Positions 1 to 9,408 of a DNA stretch of 34,814 nucleotides are shown piece after piece. The DNA comes from Candidatus Methylobacter titanis (GTDB lineage: Bacteria; Pseudomonadota; Gammaproteobacteria; Methylococcales; Methylomonadaceae), in NCBI GenBank assembly GCA_029946125.1, contig JAQSDX010000039.1:1-34814 (forward strand), written 5' to 3'. How positions within the stretch are numbered: position 1 is the first letter of the stretch; the number at the start of each line of letters is the position of its first letter. The position numbers and the translations under genes are program-made. The notes beneath the pieces were generated by a model, which did no database searches, was not told the DNA's origin, and saw only the letters and a program-made list of their open reading frames with translations.

Positions 1-217
1 CGATTGAATATACTGACCGGGCGACTAAAGTCGCCGCCACAACCGGACGGGGCATATTGGCCCCCGTTGTTTACGTTTCATGCCTACTGTGTACGCTCAG
101 GCTGGCATTAAATCGTCAACAACGGAGTTGCAAACCCCGCCCACTTGGAGTGGAAATACTTTCACAGCGTCTTGAGATTGAAAACCAACGCAAACTGATA
201 CTTAGATAGAGATTATT

Positions 218-1447
218 TTAATGCCCAACTTCTACCTTAGTACCTTTAGCCTGACCGATTTCAGCTAAGGTTTGATTAAACCAGCCTGTATTCAAATCAA
301 AAGGCTTGCCGCCTTTGATACGGGGAAATTCAATCGCACGCAGTACAAATCCTTTATCGTCATCATGACCGATAACGCCGGACTCACGACGGAAAGCGCA
401 CTCGACGGCGAGATCGGCACAGGACTTGATCAGGCGAATGTCTTCAACATTGGCAGCAGATGCACGGGCAAAATAACCGGATTTTTGTACCAGCGTTTTT
501 TCCGCACCGATCATTTCGGCAAACTGGTCGCCAAACCATTTACCCGGATTAACGGCGTCAAGCTTGACATGACCGAACGCATCGCGCGGCACTTCCTGTC
601 CTTTGGCTTGCATTTCGGCAACGATAGACTCAACGCCGGCGCCTTCCGAGACGAAGATATTGACGCAATCGACTTTGTCCATCACCGCACGCAGACGCGT
701 CGCTTCGGCAGCCAAATCGATAGCCATTTCAGGAATAAAAACGCCATGCACTTCATAAGTGGCGCGATCCAAACCCAGTTCAGGCAACCATTCGGCGCGA
801 TCCAACAATTTACGGTATTCCACAGCGGTAGCCGCAGTCAGCCAGCCGCAACTGCGTCCCATCACTTCATGGACAATCAGCATACGCGGATTGGCATTGT
901 TTTCGGCAACCACATTCCAGAAGTAACTAGCGCCCTGCTCGGCTGCCGTCCATGCGCCTAGCGATTGCTTGATCGGAAATATGTCATTGTCGACGGTTTT
1001 AGGCAGACCGATAACGGTAAGACCATAGTCGTTTTTCGCTAGGAAAGCGGCAAGATCTGCGGCAGCGGTATTGGTATCGTCACCGCCGATCGTGTGCAGA
1101 ATATCGACGCCGTCTTTAACCAGTTGGTCGGCTGCCACTTTTTGCGGATCCTGACCTTCTTGTACCAATCCGCGTTTAATGCAGTCTTTAACGTTAGTCA
1201 GTTTGACGCGGCTGTTGCCGATCGCCGAACCGCCAAAACGATGTAAAAGACCGGCTTTTTCACGAATTTCCGGGGTGACCGTATAAAAATCGCCCAGAAG
1301 CAGGCCTTTATAGCCGCTACGATAACAGATGATTTCGATGCTGGGATCGATTTCAGTATAACGCTCGATAAGGCTGCCGATGGCTGAGTTTAAGCAGGGG
1401 GCCAAGCCCCCTGCGGTAAGAATTGCGACTTTTTTAGGTTTGTTCAT
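218..1447 (-). CDS. pfp: Pyrophosphate-dependent 6-phosphofructokinase
   Basis: Interconverts fructose-6-phosphate and fructose-1,6-bisphosphate using pyrophosphate instead of ATP, a reversible glycolytic step used by ribulose-monophosphate-pathway methanotrophs. Counting from the ATG at 1447 (409 aa), the protein shows the N-terminal TAGGLAPCLN phosphate loop, GGDDTN at 121-126 (a second Asp where ATP enzymes have Gly), and PKTVDND at 149-155 with catalytic Asp153; Lys150 is the residue typical of PPi enzymes. E194 and MGR at 196-198 are the sugar-phosphate binding segment. The frame opens 12 nt earlier at a TTG, but the ATG is the better start; neither has a strong ribosome binding site. 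It sits beside fbp, the enzyme for the opposing reaction. Confidence 0.95.
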   Translation of the reverse strand: MNKPKKVAILTAGGLAPCLNSAIGSLIERYTEIDPSIEIICYRSGYKGLLLGDFYTVTPEIREKAGLLHRFGGSAIGNSRVKLTNVKDCIKRGLVQEGQDPQKVAADQLVKDGVDILHTIGGDDTNTAAADLAAFLAKNDYGLTVIGLPKTVDNDIFPIKQSLGAWTAAEQGASYFWNVVAENNANPRMLIVHEVMGRSCGWLTAATAVEYRKLLDRAEWLPELGLDRATYEVHGVFIPEMAIDLAAEATRLRAVMDKVDCVNIFVSEGAGVESIVAEMQAKGQEVPRDAFGHVKLDAVNPGKWFGDQFAEMIGAEKTLVQKSGYFARASAANVEDIRLIKSCADLAVECAFRRESGVIGHDDDKGFVLRAIEFPRIKGGKPFDLNTGWFNQTLAEIGQAKGTKVEVGH

Positions 1448-1529
1448 GGAAAAACTCAAAGGTGAAATTAAGGAAACGAAATTTTATCATACAGGGCGGC
1501 TGTTTTTTAGTCTTTCGCACCGTTGTTAG

Positions 1530-1576
1530 CAACGCTGGAGCGTTGCCGTATGCATTCCCACGCTGGAGCGTGGGAA
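1530..1576. repeat. Two adjacent dispersed palindromes
   Basis: CAACGCT-GG-AGCGTTG (1530-1545) is followed by TTCCCACGCT-GG-AGCGTGGGAA (1555-1576), both perfect hairpins with the same core. Related hairpins occur at 12390-12415 and 17452-17476, so this is a dispersed intergenic repeat family. There is no T-tract, so it is not a standard terminator. Confidence 0.8.
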
Positions 1577-1628
1577 CGATGACCATACGAATACTTTCAC
1601 AGTCTCCGTAGTGGAACGATAGACGATT

Positions 1629-1656
1629 TTTAGCCTTTAGCCTTTAACCTTTAGCC
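1629..1656. repeat. Four tandem heptamers TTTAGCC
   Basis: Four head-to-tail 7-nt units (third one TTTAACC) span the end of fbp. The last unit and part of the third encode the C-terminal residues and stop codon of fbp, so the tract looks like a duplication of the gene's own end. Confidence 0.7.
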
Positions 1657-2651
1657 AAATGATACCCGACAATCCGTTCGACCTCGTTTTTCGATCCCAA
1701 GATAACCGGAACCCGCTGATGCAGCCCTGTGGGATTCATGTCGAGAATGCGCTCGCGTCCGGTAGAGCAGACACCGCCCGCTTGCTCGACAATAAATGCC
1801 ATCGGATTGGCTTCGTACATCAGACGCAGTTTTCCGGCTCTTGACGGATCGCGCAAATCATACGGGTACATAAAAATCCCGCCACGCGTGAGTATCCGGT
1901 AAACCTCAGCCACCATAGACGCAATCCAGCGCATATTGAAATCTTTTTCGCGCACACCTTCGGTACCCTGCAAACATTCCTCGATATAACGCTGTACCGG
2001 AGGTTCCCAAAACCGCTGGTTCGACATATTGATGGCAAATTCACTGGTCTCAGCAGGAATCGTCATAGCGGGATGAGTCAGGATAAATTCGCCAATATCC
2101 TGATCCAGAGTAAAGCCGTTAACCCCATGTCCGGTGGTTAAAACCATCATTGTTGACGGACCGTAAAGCACAAAACCGGCGCAAACCTGCTCGGAACCCT
2201 TGCGTAAAAAATCCTCCATCGTTGGTTCCGCACCTTCACGGCAACGCAATATAGAAAATATGGTACCTACCGCCAAGTTGACATCAATATTTGAAGAACC
2301 GTCTAACGGATCGAACAACGCCAGATACTTGCCTTTGGGGTACTGCGAGGGAATGGGGATGATGCCATCGATTTCTTCCGATGCCATGCCTGCCAAATGG
2401 CCGGTCCAGTTCAGCGCCTCCACCATAATGTCATTAGTAATGATGTCCAGTTTCTTTTGCACTTCACCTTGTACATTCTCGGATTCTGCGCTACCCAGCA
2501 CGCCGACCAGATTGCCCCGATTGACCAAATGCGAAATTTTCTTACACGCGGTAACCACATCGTTAAGCAACAAAGTAAACGTTCCCGATACCCCCGGCAA
2601 CCCGCGCTGCTGTTCGATGATAAACTGGGTCAAAGTAACATGATTAGTCAT
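1644..2651 (-). CDS. fbp: Class I fructose-1,6-bisphosphatase
   Basis: Hydrolyses fructose-1,6-bisphosphate to fructose-6-phosphate in gluconeogenesis and sugar-phosphate regeneration. The 335-aa length is normal for bacterial class I enzymes. Visible motifs: [13 protein letters not shown] at 62-74, SEE at 91-93, and the metal-binding DPLDGSSN at 114-121. The ATG at 2651 is preceded by a GGAG about 12 nt upstream. The gene lies directly downstream of nothing on its own strand and upstream of pfp (gap about 200 nt with repeats), so the two opposing enzymes may or may not be cotranscribed. Identity is secure. Confidence 0.96.
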   Translation of the reverse strand: MTNHVTLTQFIIEQQRGLPGVSGTFTLLLNDVVTACKKISHLVNRGNLVGVLGSAESENVQGEVQKKLDIITNDIMVEALNWTGHLAGMASEEIDGIIPIPSQYPKGKYLALFDPLDGSSNIDVNLAVGTIFSILRCREGAEPTMEDFLRKGSEQVCAGFVLYGPSTMMVLTTGHGVNGFTLDQDIGEFILTHPAMTIPAETSEFAINMSNQRFWEPPVQRYIEECLQGTEGVREKDFNMRWIASMVAEVYRILTRGGIFMYPYDLRDPSRAGKLRLMYEANPMAFIVEQAGGVCSTGRERILDMNPTGLHQRVPVILGSKNEVERIVGYHLAKG

Positions 2652-2874
2652 TCTTTATCGCTCCGATGGTAGGTTGTCTTATTCAAAAATACTGTTAATC
2701 ATCACATGCAGCTGCTGTGTACGCGAGGTTCAGCAACAATAACGCCTTGTCGAACAAAACTGCTATCTGTTTGCATATTGTAAATCATAAACAGCGGAAG
2801 TACCGAAATCAGAAAGGAAGCGATACAAGAGCACGCAGGTCATAACCATCCCCTAAGTCCAAAAGCAAATAACG

Positions 2875-2880
2875 TATAAT
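2875..2880 (+). promoter_or_regulatory. Putative -10 box for arfB
   Basis: A consensus TATAAT lies 40 nt before the arfB start; no convincing -35 hexamer is seen at the usual distance. The remainder of the fbp-arfB intergenic region (2652-2919) shows no other recognisable feature. Confidence 0.45.
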
Positions 2881-2919
2881 CGCTCAGCGCCGCCCAATTA
2901 ACAAAAGAGCATCACATCA

Positions 2920-3336
2920 ATGTTGCAAATATCCAACCAAGTCAGTATCCCGGACCATGAGATTGAAGTTCATGCGATTCGTGCACAGGGAGCTGGCGGG
3001 CAGAATGTCAATAAAGTTTCAACCGCTGTTCATTTACGCTTTGATATTAATGCGTCATCATTACCCGAGTTTTACAAAGAAAAACTATTAGTTTTAAATG
3101 ATCAGCGCATTTTAAAAGAAGGCGTCATTGTGATCAAGGCACAGCAGTATCGCACCCAGGAAAAAAACAAAGAAGACGCCCTCAGTCGGCTACAGGCATT
3201 AATTCAAAGTGTGGCGATAATACACAAAAAGCGCAAAGCCACCCAGCCTACCAAAGGATCAAAATTGAGGCGTTTGGACAGCAAAACTAAACAGGGTCGG
3301 CTTAAAGCACTAAGAGGAAATATTAATGATCATTAA
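2920..3336 (+). CDS. arfB: Alternative ribosome-rescue factor ArfB (peptidyl-tRNA hydrolase-like)
   Basis: Rescues ribosomes stalled on non-stop mRNA by hydrolysing peptidyl-tRNA, acting independently of tmRNA. The 138-aa protein has the release-factor GGQ motif at residues 26-28 within GAGGQNVNK, and a basic C-terminal tail rich in Lys/Arg that in the family inserts in the empty mRNA channel. It lacks the codon-recognition domains of RF1/RF2, which separates ArfB from true release factors. A TATAAT lies 40 nt upstream of the ATG, so it probably begins its own transcript, with the small unknown gene following 35 nt downstream. Confidence 0.93.
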   Translation: MLQISNQVSIPDHEIEVHAIRAQGAGGQNVNKVSTAVHLRFDINASSLPEFYKEKLLVLNDQRILKEGVIVIKAQQYRTQEKNKEDALSRLQALIQSVAIIHKKRKATQPTKGSKLRRLDSKTKQGRLKALRGNINDH

Positions 3337-3371
3337 CCTGATGCCCCATCAACACACGCGGAAAAATAACC

Positions 3372-3848
3372 ATGTTGGTTTTGCAAATAATCATCAAACA
3401 ATGGGATAAAAGTCAACGAACGGCAACGCATGTTTTGGAGCGCGCCAATATTCCAGACCGGCACCCCATCATCTTTCCGCCCGCTTTTTATGCTGTCAAT
3501 AAGCACTGCGTAATAGATCGGCACGGCGATGATAGACAAGGCGGCCGCTTAAAATATGCATCATTAGCCGACGGAAAAATTCAATTTGACCGGTTTCAAC
3601 TGAATTTAGACGATAAAGTCATTGGGTATTCTGGCCGCACTCAATCCGATAAAACGCCTAGCGTAATCGGATCACTGGATAATCAATGGGTACAATGCAA
3701 ATATACCGACAGACACAGCGTCTTCGAGAGCGACTTTTATTATTGGCTGTATGAAGAAGTGACGCTAAATGCTATTTATCTCCGTGAATTTAAGGACAAA
3801 ATTTTTATGGATACTGAACCTGCGCTTGTTTTTGAAAATTTTCAATGA
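3372..3848 (+). CDS. Hypothetical protein, 158 aa
   Basis: I do not recognise this protein. It is soluble-looking, with no signal peptide or membrane segment, and is rich in Asp, Tyr and Phe in its C-terminal half. The ATG at 3372 lies 36 nt after arfB stops, on the same strand, suggesting cotranscription. No Cys pairs, nucleotide-binding loops or repeats are visible. Codon use resembles the neighbours and no competing long frame exists on the other strand, so I take it as a real gene, but conservation cannot be judged here. Confidence 0.65.
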   Translation: MLVLQIIIKQWDKSQRTATHVLERANIPDRHPIIFPPAFYAVNKHCVIDRHGDDRQGGRLKYASLADGKIQFDRFQLNLDDKVIGYSGRTQSDKTPSVIGSLDNQWVQCKYTDRHSVFESDFYYWLYEEVTLNAIYLREFKDKIFMDTEPALVFENFQ

Positions 3849-3913
3849 TTCGCAAACCAAGGACAGGGTCGATCTGATTTTGATTAAGCTAGGTGCAGTT
3901 TGCAGGCTCATTG

Positions 3914-3919
3914 TATAAT
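3914..3919 (+). promoter_or_regulatory. Putative -10 box for pssA
   Basis: Consensus TATAAT located 52 nt upstream of the pssA ATG; the -35 region is not well matched, so the promoter strength is uncertain. Confidence 0.45.
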
Positions 3920-3970
3920 TTGACGCTATGTTTTTTACTGACTTCCTAAAACCTAAGGATTGATTGCAAT

Positions 3971-4711
3971 ATGCTTCCAGAAAAACGCTTAACTCGTCGT
4001 CGTGGAATTTATTTACTGCCTAATTTGTTTACCACGGGAGCCCTGTTTTCCGGTTTCTATGCGATTACTTCAGCAATGGGCGGGCGCTACGAAACCGCTG
4101 TTATCGCCATTTTTGTCGCGATGATTCTGGACGGTCTGGATGGTCGGGTGGCAAGGTTAACTCATACGCAAAGCGAATTCGGCGCTCAATACGACAGTCT
4201 TTCAGACATGGTTTCATTTGGCGCAGCACCCGCTTTGGTGATGTATTTATGGGCGTTTTCGAGCCTCGGTAAAGTGGGTCTGTTTGCTGCTTTTGTCCAT
4301 ACGGCGGGCGGTGCATTAAGACTGGCGCGCTTTAATACTCAGCTGCAAACAGCCGATAAGAATTATTTCCAGGGACTCCCCAGCCCTGCCGCCGCCGCGA
4401 TTCTTGCCGGATTCATCTGGATATGTCTGGAGTATAAATACGACATCGAACTATTCAAATATTTTGCGCTGGTGTTAACGATCAGCACCGGCTTGCTAAT
4501 GGTCAGTAATTTTCGTTATTCCAGCTTTAAAAGCATCGATTTAAAAGGCAAAGTGCCTTTTATTGTCGCGATTGCCGTGATGCTGGGGATCGCTTTTGTG
4601 ATGGCGCAGCCGCAAACAATGTTGTTCCTGTTGTTTTTAGGCTATGCGATTTCAGGCCCGGTAATTACCTTGGTCATGCGCAGACGCAAGCTGCAGGAGC
4701 GTAAAGCGTAA
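3971..4711 (+). CDS. pssA: CDP-diacylglycerol-serine O-phosphatidyltransferase
   Basis: Transfers the phosphatidyl group from CDP-diacylglycerol to serine, giving phosphatidylserine for phosphatidylethanolamine synthesis at the inner membrane. The CDP-alcohol phosphatidyltransferase signature is complete: Asp54-Gly, Asp57-Gly, Ala61-Arg62, Gly71, Asp75 and Asp79 with the family's spacing. About six to eight hydrophobic helices follow through residue 235, ending in a basic tail. At 246 aa it is the integral-membrane type II form found in many bacteria, not the larger peripheral E. coli form. It precedes leuA but with a 243-nt gap, so independent transcription is likely. Confidence 0.94.
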   Translation: MLPEKRLTRRRGIYLLPNLFTTGALFSGFYAITSAMGGRYETAVIAIFVAMILDGLDGRVARLTHTQSEFGAQYDSLSDMVSFGAAPALVMYLWAFSSLGKVGLFAAFVHTAGGALRLARFNTQLQTADKNYFQGLPSPAAAAILAGFIWICLEYKYDIELFKYFALVLTISTGLLMVSNFRYSSFKSIDLKGKVPFIVAIAVMLGIAFVMAQPQTMLFLLFLGYAISGPVITLVMRRRKLQERKA

Positions 4712-4754
4712 AATCTGCTTGAGGCCGCACAGCCATTGGCGTATAGTCACGACC

Positions 4755-4862
4755 ATGTTTATTCAAATAATCCCTGCATTTCAAATCCCGCTTTCCGGCA
4801 CACTTGCTGCCGGAACTGCCTTGCGTGCGTGGCTATACCTGCCTTTAAGATACCTGCCCTGA
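4755..4862 (+). CDS. Candidate leader peptide upstream of leuA
   Basis: A 35-codon frame starting at ATG 4755 and ending 92 nt before leuA. It contains seven Leu and four Ile codons, with four of the Leu codons in the last nine sense codons. Leader peptides rich in the end product are known to control leuA by attenuation in other gammaproteobacteria. Against it: no good ribosome binding site precedes the ATG and Leu codons are not consecutive. Treat as a hypothesis. Confidence 0.3.
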   Translation: MFIQIIPAFQIPLSGTLAAGTALRAWLYLPLRYLP

Positions 4863-4912
4863 TGGGCAATCAATCTATTTCCATTTAATACTTATACCCC
4901 CTTATTTCCCTA

Positions 4913-4954
4913 TATCGATGTAACCGTCGATAGCTCTCCATCGATGGAGTTTTT
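4913..4954 (+). promoter_or_regulatory. Possible RNA switch at the leuA ribosome binding site
   Basis: TATCGA (4913-4918) can pair with TCGATA (4927-4932). A second perfect palindrome CTCCATCGATGGAG (4936-4949) contains the leuA ribosome binding site GGAG and is followed by five T residues ending at the ATG. ATCGATG (4914-4920) can instead pair with CATCGAT (4939-4945), giving mutually exclusive structures. This resembles an attenuator or a hairpin hiding the ribosome binding site. Confidence 0.4.
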
Positions 4955-6499
4955 ATGAATGACAAATTAATAATATTCGACACAACCTTGCGCGATGGCG
5001 AGCAAAGCCCCGGCGCATCCATGACTCGCGAGGAAAAAGTCAGAATTGCCAAGGCCTTGGAGCGTTTAAAGGTTGATGTGATTGAGGCCGGTTTTCCTGC
5101 AGCCAGTCCCGGCGATTTTGAAGCCGTACAAGCCGTAGCCAACATCATAAAAGACAGCGTGGTATGCGGACTGGCCAGAGCGCTGGACAAGGATATAGAC
5201 CGTGCGGGCGAAGCGCTAAAAGGCGCTAACCGGGCGCGAATTCATACCTTCATCGCCACCTCACCGATCCATATGCAAATGAAGTTGCAGATGCAGCCGG
5301 AACAGGTGATCGAATATGCGGTCAGGGCGGTCAAACGCGCACGGCAATATACCGATGATGTCGAATTTTCTCCGGAAGATGCCGGACGCTCGGATGAAGA
5401 CTTTTTGTGTCGGATATTGGAGGCGGTTATCGATGCCGGAGCCACGACGCTGAATATTCCCGATACCGTAGGGTACAGCGTTCCCGATCAATTCGGCGCG
5501 ACTATTGCGAATCTGATCCGTCGCATCCCCAATTCGGATAAGGCAATTTTTTCGGTGCATTGCCACAATGACCTGGGGCTTGCTGTGGCCAATTCCTTAT
5601 CGGCGGTCATGAACGGCGCACGGCAGGTTGAATGCACGATTAACGGCTTGGGTGAACGCGCCGGCAATGCCTCTCTGGAAGAAGTGGTCATGGCTGTGCG
5701 TACCCGTAAGGATGTATTTACCTGCCAAACCGGCATAGACACCCGCGAGATTTTGACCTGCTCAAAGTTGGTATCGTCAATCACCGGTTTTCCTGTACAG
5801 CCCAACAAAGCCATCGTCGGCGCCAACGCCTTTGCCCATGAGGCGGGCATCCATCAGGACGGCGTATTAAAAAGCCGCGAGACCTATGAAATCATGCGCG
5901 CCGAAGATGTCGGCTGGACGGCTAACCGCATGGTGCTGGGCAAACATTCAGGCCGGAATGCGTTTAAGAGCCGCATCAGCGAACTGGGCTTTGAGTTCGG
6001 CTCGGAAGAAGAGTTGAACGAGGCCTTTGCCCGCTTTAAGCAACTGGCCGATAAAAAGCACGAAATCTTTGACGAAGATTTGCAAACATTGATCTCGGAA
6101 GCCGGTTTTGAGGCGGAAGATGAGCATGTCAAACTGATCGCCCTCAAAGTGTGTTCGGAAACCGGCGAAATACCCAACGCAACCGTTACCTTACGTGTCG
6201 ACAATAAAGAAGTCACCGGTAATGCCGAAGGCGGCGGCGCTGTAGATGCCAGTTTAAAAGCCATAGAAAAACTGGTACAGTCCGAAGCCACACTGGAACT
6301 TTATTCGGTTAACAGTATCAGCAACGGCACCGATGCTCAGGGCGAAGTCACTATTCGTCTTGAAAAAGCGGGCAGGATTGTTAACGGTTTGGGTGCTGAT
6401 ACCGATATTGTGATTGCGTCTGCCAAAGCTTATATTAATGCGCTGAATAAGCTGCACAGCCCCGATCAACGCCGACATCCTCAAAAAGGGGATGTTTGA
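4955..6499 (+). CDS. leuA: 2-isopropylmalate synthase
   Basis: Condenses 2-oxoisovalerate with acetyl-CoA, the first committed step of leucine synthesis. The 514-aa protein has the catalytic TIM barrel starting with [10 protein letters not shown] (11-20, Arg13-Asp14), metal-binding His202 and His204 in HCHND, and the signature [10 protein letters not shown] at 231-240. The C-terminal part from about residue 390 is the LeuA regulatory domain through which leucine inhibits the enzyme. Full length for the proteobacterial type. The ATG follows a GGAG embedded in a palindrome. udg starts 20 nt downstream, so the two are probably cotranscribed. Confidence 0.97.
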   Translation: MNDKLIIFDTTLRDGEQSPGASMTREEKVRIAKALERLKVDVIEAGFPAASPGDFEAVQAVANIIKDSVVCGLARALDKDIDRAGEALKGANRARIHTFIATSPIHMQMKLQMQPEQVIEYAVRAVKRARQYTDDVEFSPEDAGRSDEDFLCRILEAVIDAGATTLNIPDTVGYSVPDQFGATIANLIRRIPNSDKAIFSVHCHNDLGLAVANSLSAVMNGARQVECTINGLGERAGNASLEEVVMAVRTRKDVFTCQTGIDTREILTCSKLVSSITGFPVQPNKAIVGANAFAHEAGIHQDGVLKSRETYEIMRAEDVGWTANRMVLGKHSGRNAFKSRISELGFEFGSEEELNEAFARFKQLADKKHEIFDEDLQTLISEAGFEAEDEHVKLIALKVCSETGEIPNATVTLRVDNKEVTGNAEGGGAVDASLKAIEKLVQSEATLELYSVNSISNGTDAQGEVTIRLEKAGRIVNGLGADTDIVIASAKAYINALNKLHSPDQRRHPQKGDV

Positions 6500-6518
6500 A
6501 TTAAGGTGGTAAAAGGTT

Positions 6519-7178
6519 TTGGATAACGCAACGCGTCTGCAATACCTCGAAGCAATGGGCATTGATGTCTGGCTGCCCAAAGCCGATAACCTGCTAGCGC
6601 CGAACGTTATCGCTGAATCGGCCGACAACTGGGAAGTCTTGCAAGCTGAAGTCGCTCCATGCACGCGGTGTAATTTGTGTAACACTCGCACCCAAACTGT
6701 TTTTGGCTCAGGCAATAAAAACGCCGACTGGATGATAGTCGGCGAAGCGCCCGGACAAAGCGAAGATCGGCAAGGCTTGCCTTTTGTCGGCAAGGCGGGT
6801 CAATTGCTGACGGAAATGCTAAGAGCCATCGACCTTGACCGGGAACAAGTCTTTATAACCAATGTCGTCAAGTGCAGACCTCCCGATAACCGAGAACCCA
6901 AGCCCATCGAAGTTGAAACCTGCAAAACTTATTTGCTGCGACAACACGCACTAATCAAACCGAAAATCATTCTGGCTTTAGGCCATGTTGCCGCGCTGGC
7001 CTTGTTAGACACCGATGAGCCGATAGCCGAACTAAGAGGCAAAATACACACTTTAAATGATACGCCGGTTGTTGTAACCTATCACCCGGCGCACTTATTA
7101 AGATCATTACTGGACAAGCATAAAGCCTGGGCAGATCTAAAATTCGCGATGCAAATAATTAGAAACCATCAAAGGTAG
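6519..7178 (+). CDS. Family 4 uracil-DNA glycosylase (Fe-S)
   Basis: Removes uracil from DNA to start base-excision repair. The 219-aa protein has the family 4 motif GEAPGQSED (75-83), the four Cys expected for the 4Fe-4S cluster (Cys48, Cys51, Cys119, Cys135) and the C-terminal HPAH motif (189-192) followed by LLR. The frame starts at a TTG (6519) preceded by AAGG-containing sequence; an ATG 12 codons in (6555) is the alternative. It lies between leuA and rimI; udg and rimI are separated by three nucleotides, so translation is likely coupled. Confidence 0.9.
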   Translation: MDNATRLQYLEAMGIDVWLPKADNLLAPNVIAESADNWEVLQAEVAPCTRCNLCNTRTQTVFGSGNKNADWMIVGEAPGQSEDRQGLPFVGKAGQLLTEMLRAIDLDREQVFITNVVKCRPPDNREPKPIEVETCKTYLLRQHALIKPKIILALGHVAALALLDTDEPIAELRGKIHTLNDTPVVVTYHPAHLLRSLLDKHKAWADLKFAMQIIRNHQR

Positions 7179-7181
7179 GTC

Positions 7182-7721
7182 ATGTGGGGAACATTAGAAA
7201 AAATAAAAGACTTTATGATTTATGATGCGGATAGAGAATTCTACGCCAAAATATTTCCCGATTCGGTAGGCCGGAAAGATTTAATGCGTTTGAGAAAAAT
7301 GCGCAGCTCCGATTTACCCGGCGTCATGGCCATTGAAAGGGCCAACTATCACGCCCCCTGGGGAGAGGACATTTTCAGGGATTGCTTTAAAGCTAACTAT
7401 AGCTGCTGGGTCTGTGAAGAGAATGATACGGTGCTGGGTTACAGCATACTTTCGATCAGTGTAGGCGAAGCACATGTGTTAAATATTTGTGTGGCGGCTG
7501 CCGAACAGGGACAAGGGATAGGCCGTAAAATGCTGCAAAACCTTATCGAAACCGCCAGAGGCCGGGCAGAAACCATGTTCCTTGAAGTCAGGCCGTCCAA
7601 TACCGCTGCCATCGCCCTTTATGAGGACATGGGTTTCAACGAAATCGGCATCAGAAAAGGCTATTATCCTGCAGAAAACGGCCGCGAAGATGCGCTAATG
7701 CTGGCGTTGCAGATATTTTAA
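7182..7721 (+). CDS. rimI: Ribosomal protein S18-alanine N-acetyltransferase
   Basis: GNAT-fold enzyme that acetylates the N-terminal alanine of ribosomal protein S18 after Met removal. The acetyl-CoA binding loop QGQGIGR is at 109-115, preceded by the conserved strand LNICV and followed by a C-terminal ALYEDMGF segment typical of RimI. The 7182 start has a strong AAGGTAGG ribosome binding site just after the udg stop, giving a 179-aa product about 30 residues longer than usual. The ATG at 7284 (with GGAAAG upstream) would give the usual 145-aa form. An intrinsic terminator follows the stop. Confidence 0.88.
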   Translation: MWGTLEKIKDFMIYDADREFYAKIFPDSVGRKDLMRLRKMRSSDLPGVMAIERANYHAPWGEDIFRDCFKANYSCWVCEENDTVLGYSILSISVGEAHVLNICVAAAEQGQGIGRKMLQNLIETARGRAETMFLEVRPSNTAAIALYEDMGFNEIGIRKGYYPAENGREDALMLALQIF

Positions 7722-7729
7722 AACTGTAG

Positions 7730-7754
7730 GGGCGACTGGCTGGTCGCCCTTTTT
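7730..7754 (+). terminator. Intrinsic terminator of leuA-udg-rimI
   Basis: GGGCGAC (7730-7736) pairs with GTCGCCC (7743-7749) and is followed at once by five T residues. It begins nine nt after the rimI stop. suhB converges from the other side. Confidence 0.85.
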
Positions 7755-7761
7755 GACATAA

Positions 7762-8556
7762 CTATTTCAAATTATCAGTCACATACGGCTCGATAAGCTG
7801 GTACATGATCTGATGCATTTTTGGGCTAGCAGCAATCACGTTGCCTGACTCCAGATACTTATCATTGAAAGAAAAATCGGTAATGACACCGCCTGCTTCC
7901 TTTATCAATAAAAGACCGGCGGCCATATCCCACTCCATCAGGCCTATTTCCCAAAAACCATCCAAGCGACCGGCAGCCACATAGGCCAAATCCAGCGCCG
8001 CAGAACCTGCGCGGCGAATGCCGGCCGAATCAACGGCTATTGAACGGAACATTTTTAAATAAGCATCCATGTGCAAATCGGTTTTAAACGGAAAGCCGGT
8101 GCCGATTAATGCACCTTTCAAACTGTTCTGATTGGTCACCCGAAGACGACGGCTGTTTAACATGGCCCCTCCACCGCGTTTGGCGGTGAATAACTCATCG
8201 CGTAACGGGTCGTAAACGACGCCGATTTCAATCTTGCCTTTATGCTTTAGAGCAATGGAAACAGCGTATTGTGGAAAACCGTGCAGAAAGTTGGTAGTGC
8301 CGTCCAGCGGATCAATAATCCAGACAAAATCGTTACCCTGATGCTCGCCGCTTTCTTCTGCCAGGATGCTGTGCTCGGGATAAGCCGTCTTGATAATGTT
8401 GATGATTTCCCGTTCGGCCATACGATCGACCTCACTGGCATAATCGTTTTTACCTTTTTGGTCGACCTTGAGGTGACCGATATTATCTGATGAGCGGAGG
8501 ATCAAGTCGCCGGCGCTTCTTGCGGCACGGACGGCAGTATTTAACATGGGTTGCAT
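7762..8556 (-). CDS. suhB: Inositol-1-monophosphatase family protein SuhB
   Basis: Hydrolyses inositol monophosphate; SuhB homologues also act as a Nus-complex factor in rRNA transcription. Metal-binding Glu68-Glu69, the DPLDGTTNF motif at 82-90 and the C-terminal WDMAAGLLL motif are all present. The frame is open to 8622, but the start at 8556 (MQPMLN) aligns with the known SuhB N-terminus (MHPMLN in E. coli) and gives 264 aa, close to E. coli's 267. It diverges from trmJ, as suhB and trmJ do in other gammaproteobacteria, which supports both calls. Confidence 0.94.
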   Translation of the reverse strand: MQPMLNTAVRAARSAGDLILRSSDNIGHLKVDQKGKNDYASEVDRMAEREIINIIKTAYPEHSILAEESGEHQGNDFVWIIDPLDGTTNFLHGFPQYAVSIALKHKGKIEIGVVYDPLRDELFTAKRGGGAMLNSRRLRVTNQNSLKGALIGTGFPFKTDLHMDAYLKMFRSIAVDSAGIRRAGSAALDLAYVAAGRLDGFWEIGLMEWDMAAGLLLIKEAGGVITDFSFNDKYLESGNVIAASPKMHQIMYQLIEPYVTDNLK

Positions 8557-8667
8557 AGGCGGATTTATATAAGCATAGACGATTGCAAAGGGGCAATGGT
8601 CGAAAACCCCATATAATACCAAATATTTTGCTAAACTTAGGCTCTTTTTTTAACTAAGGACATCGCC

Positions 8668-9408
8668 TTGCTGTCTACTATAAAAATAGTACTGGTCGAA
8701 ACAACGCATCCGGGGAATATAGGTGCCGTTGCCCGTGCCATGAAAAACATGAAAATGCACAACCTTTATCTGGTTTCGCCAAAGATATTTCCCAGTGCCG
8801 ACGCCACTTCCAGGGCTTCAGGTGCAGATGATGTGTTGGCTGGCGCAATTGTTTGCCAGAGCTTGCAAGAAGCCATTGCCGATTGCCAGCTAGTGATTGG
8901 CGCCAGCGCCCGAGGTCGAACCATCAGCTGGCCGGAATTGTCACCGAGAGAATGCGCGGAAAAAGTGTTAGTGCATGAACCCGGCAACAACGTCGCTATC
9001 GTTTTCGGCCGGGAAAATTCAGGCCTGAAAAACCATGAACTGGATCTGTGTCACTTTTTGCTGCGCATCCCCTGTAACAGCGAATACAGTTCTTTAAACA
9101 TTGCTGCCGCCGTGCAGGTTGTTTGTTATGAATTATTTGTCACATCCGGGCAAGCCGCCGAAGAACAAATCCAGGTCGGCGATAAAGATGAAGACCCTTT
9201 GGCTACAGCAACGCAAATGGAGTCTTTCTATGTGCACATGGCTGAAGCATTAACCGATATAGGCTTTATGCATCCGGCCAAATCAAAATCTATTATGCGG
9301 CGTTTGCGCCGGATTTATAACCGGGTGCAAATGAACACCAAGGAGCTAGATATTCTCAGAGGCATCTTGAGAATGTCTCAAGGCCACAAGAGGAGTAACG
9401 ATGTTTAA
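8668..9408 (+). CDS. trmJ: tRNA (cytidine/uridine-2'-O)-methyltransferase TrmJ
   Basis: SPOUT methyltransferase that 2'-O-methylates position 32 of the tRNA anticodon loop. The trefoil-knot motifs are visible: [12 protein letters not shown] near 13-24, VFGRENSGL at 112-120 and SLNIAAAVQ at 142-150. The 246-aa length is normal for TrmJ. The start is a TTG at 8668 with an AAGGA ribosome binding site seven nt upstream; no ATG precedes the conserved first strand. The end overlaps cysE by eight nt, so translation of the two is coupled, and iscR follows. The trmJ-cysE-iscR order is recurrent in gammaproteobacteria. Confidence 0.94.
   Translation: MLSTIKIVLVETTHPGNIGAVARAMKNMKMHNLYLVSPKIFPSADATSRASGADDVLAGAIVCQSLQEAIADCQLVIGASARGRTISWPELSPRECAEKVLVHEPGNNVAIVFGRENSGLKNHELDLCHFLLRIPCNSEYSSLNIAAAVQVVCYELFVTSGQAAEEQIQVGDKDEDPLATATQMESFYVHMAEALTDIGFMHPAKSKSIMRRLRRIYNRVQMNTKELDILRGILRMSQGHKRSNDV

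Noticed and set aside
272-961. Long plus-strand open frame of 229 codons opposite pfp
   Set aside because: It is antisense to a gene with full catalytic motifs and its translation shows no recognisable domain.
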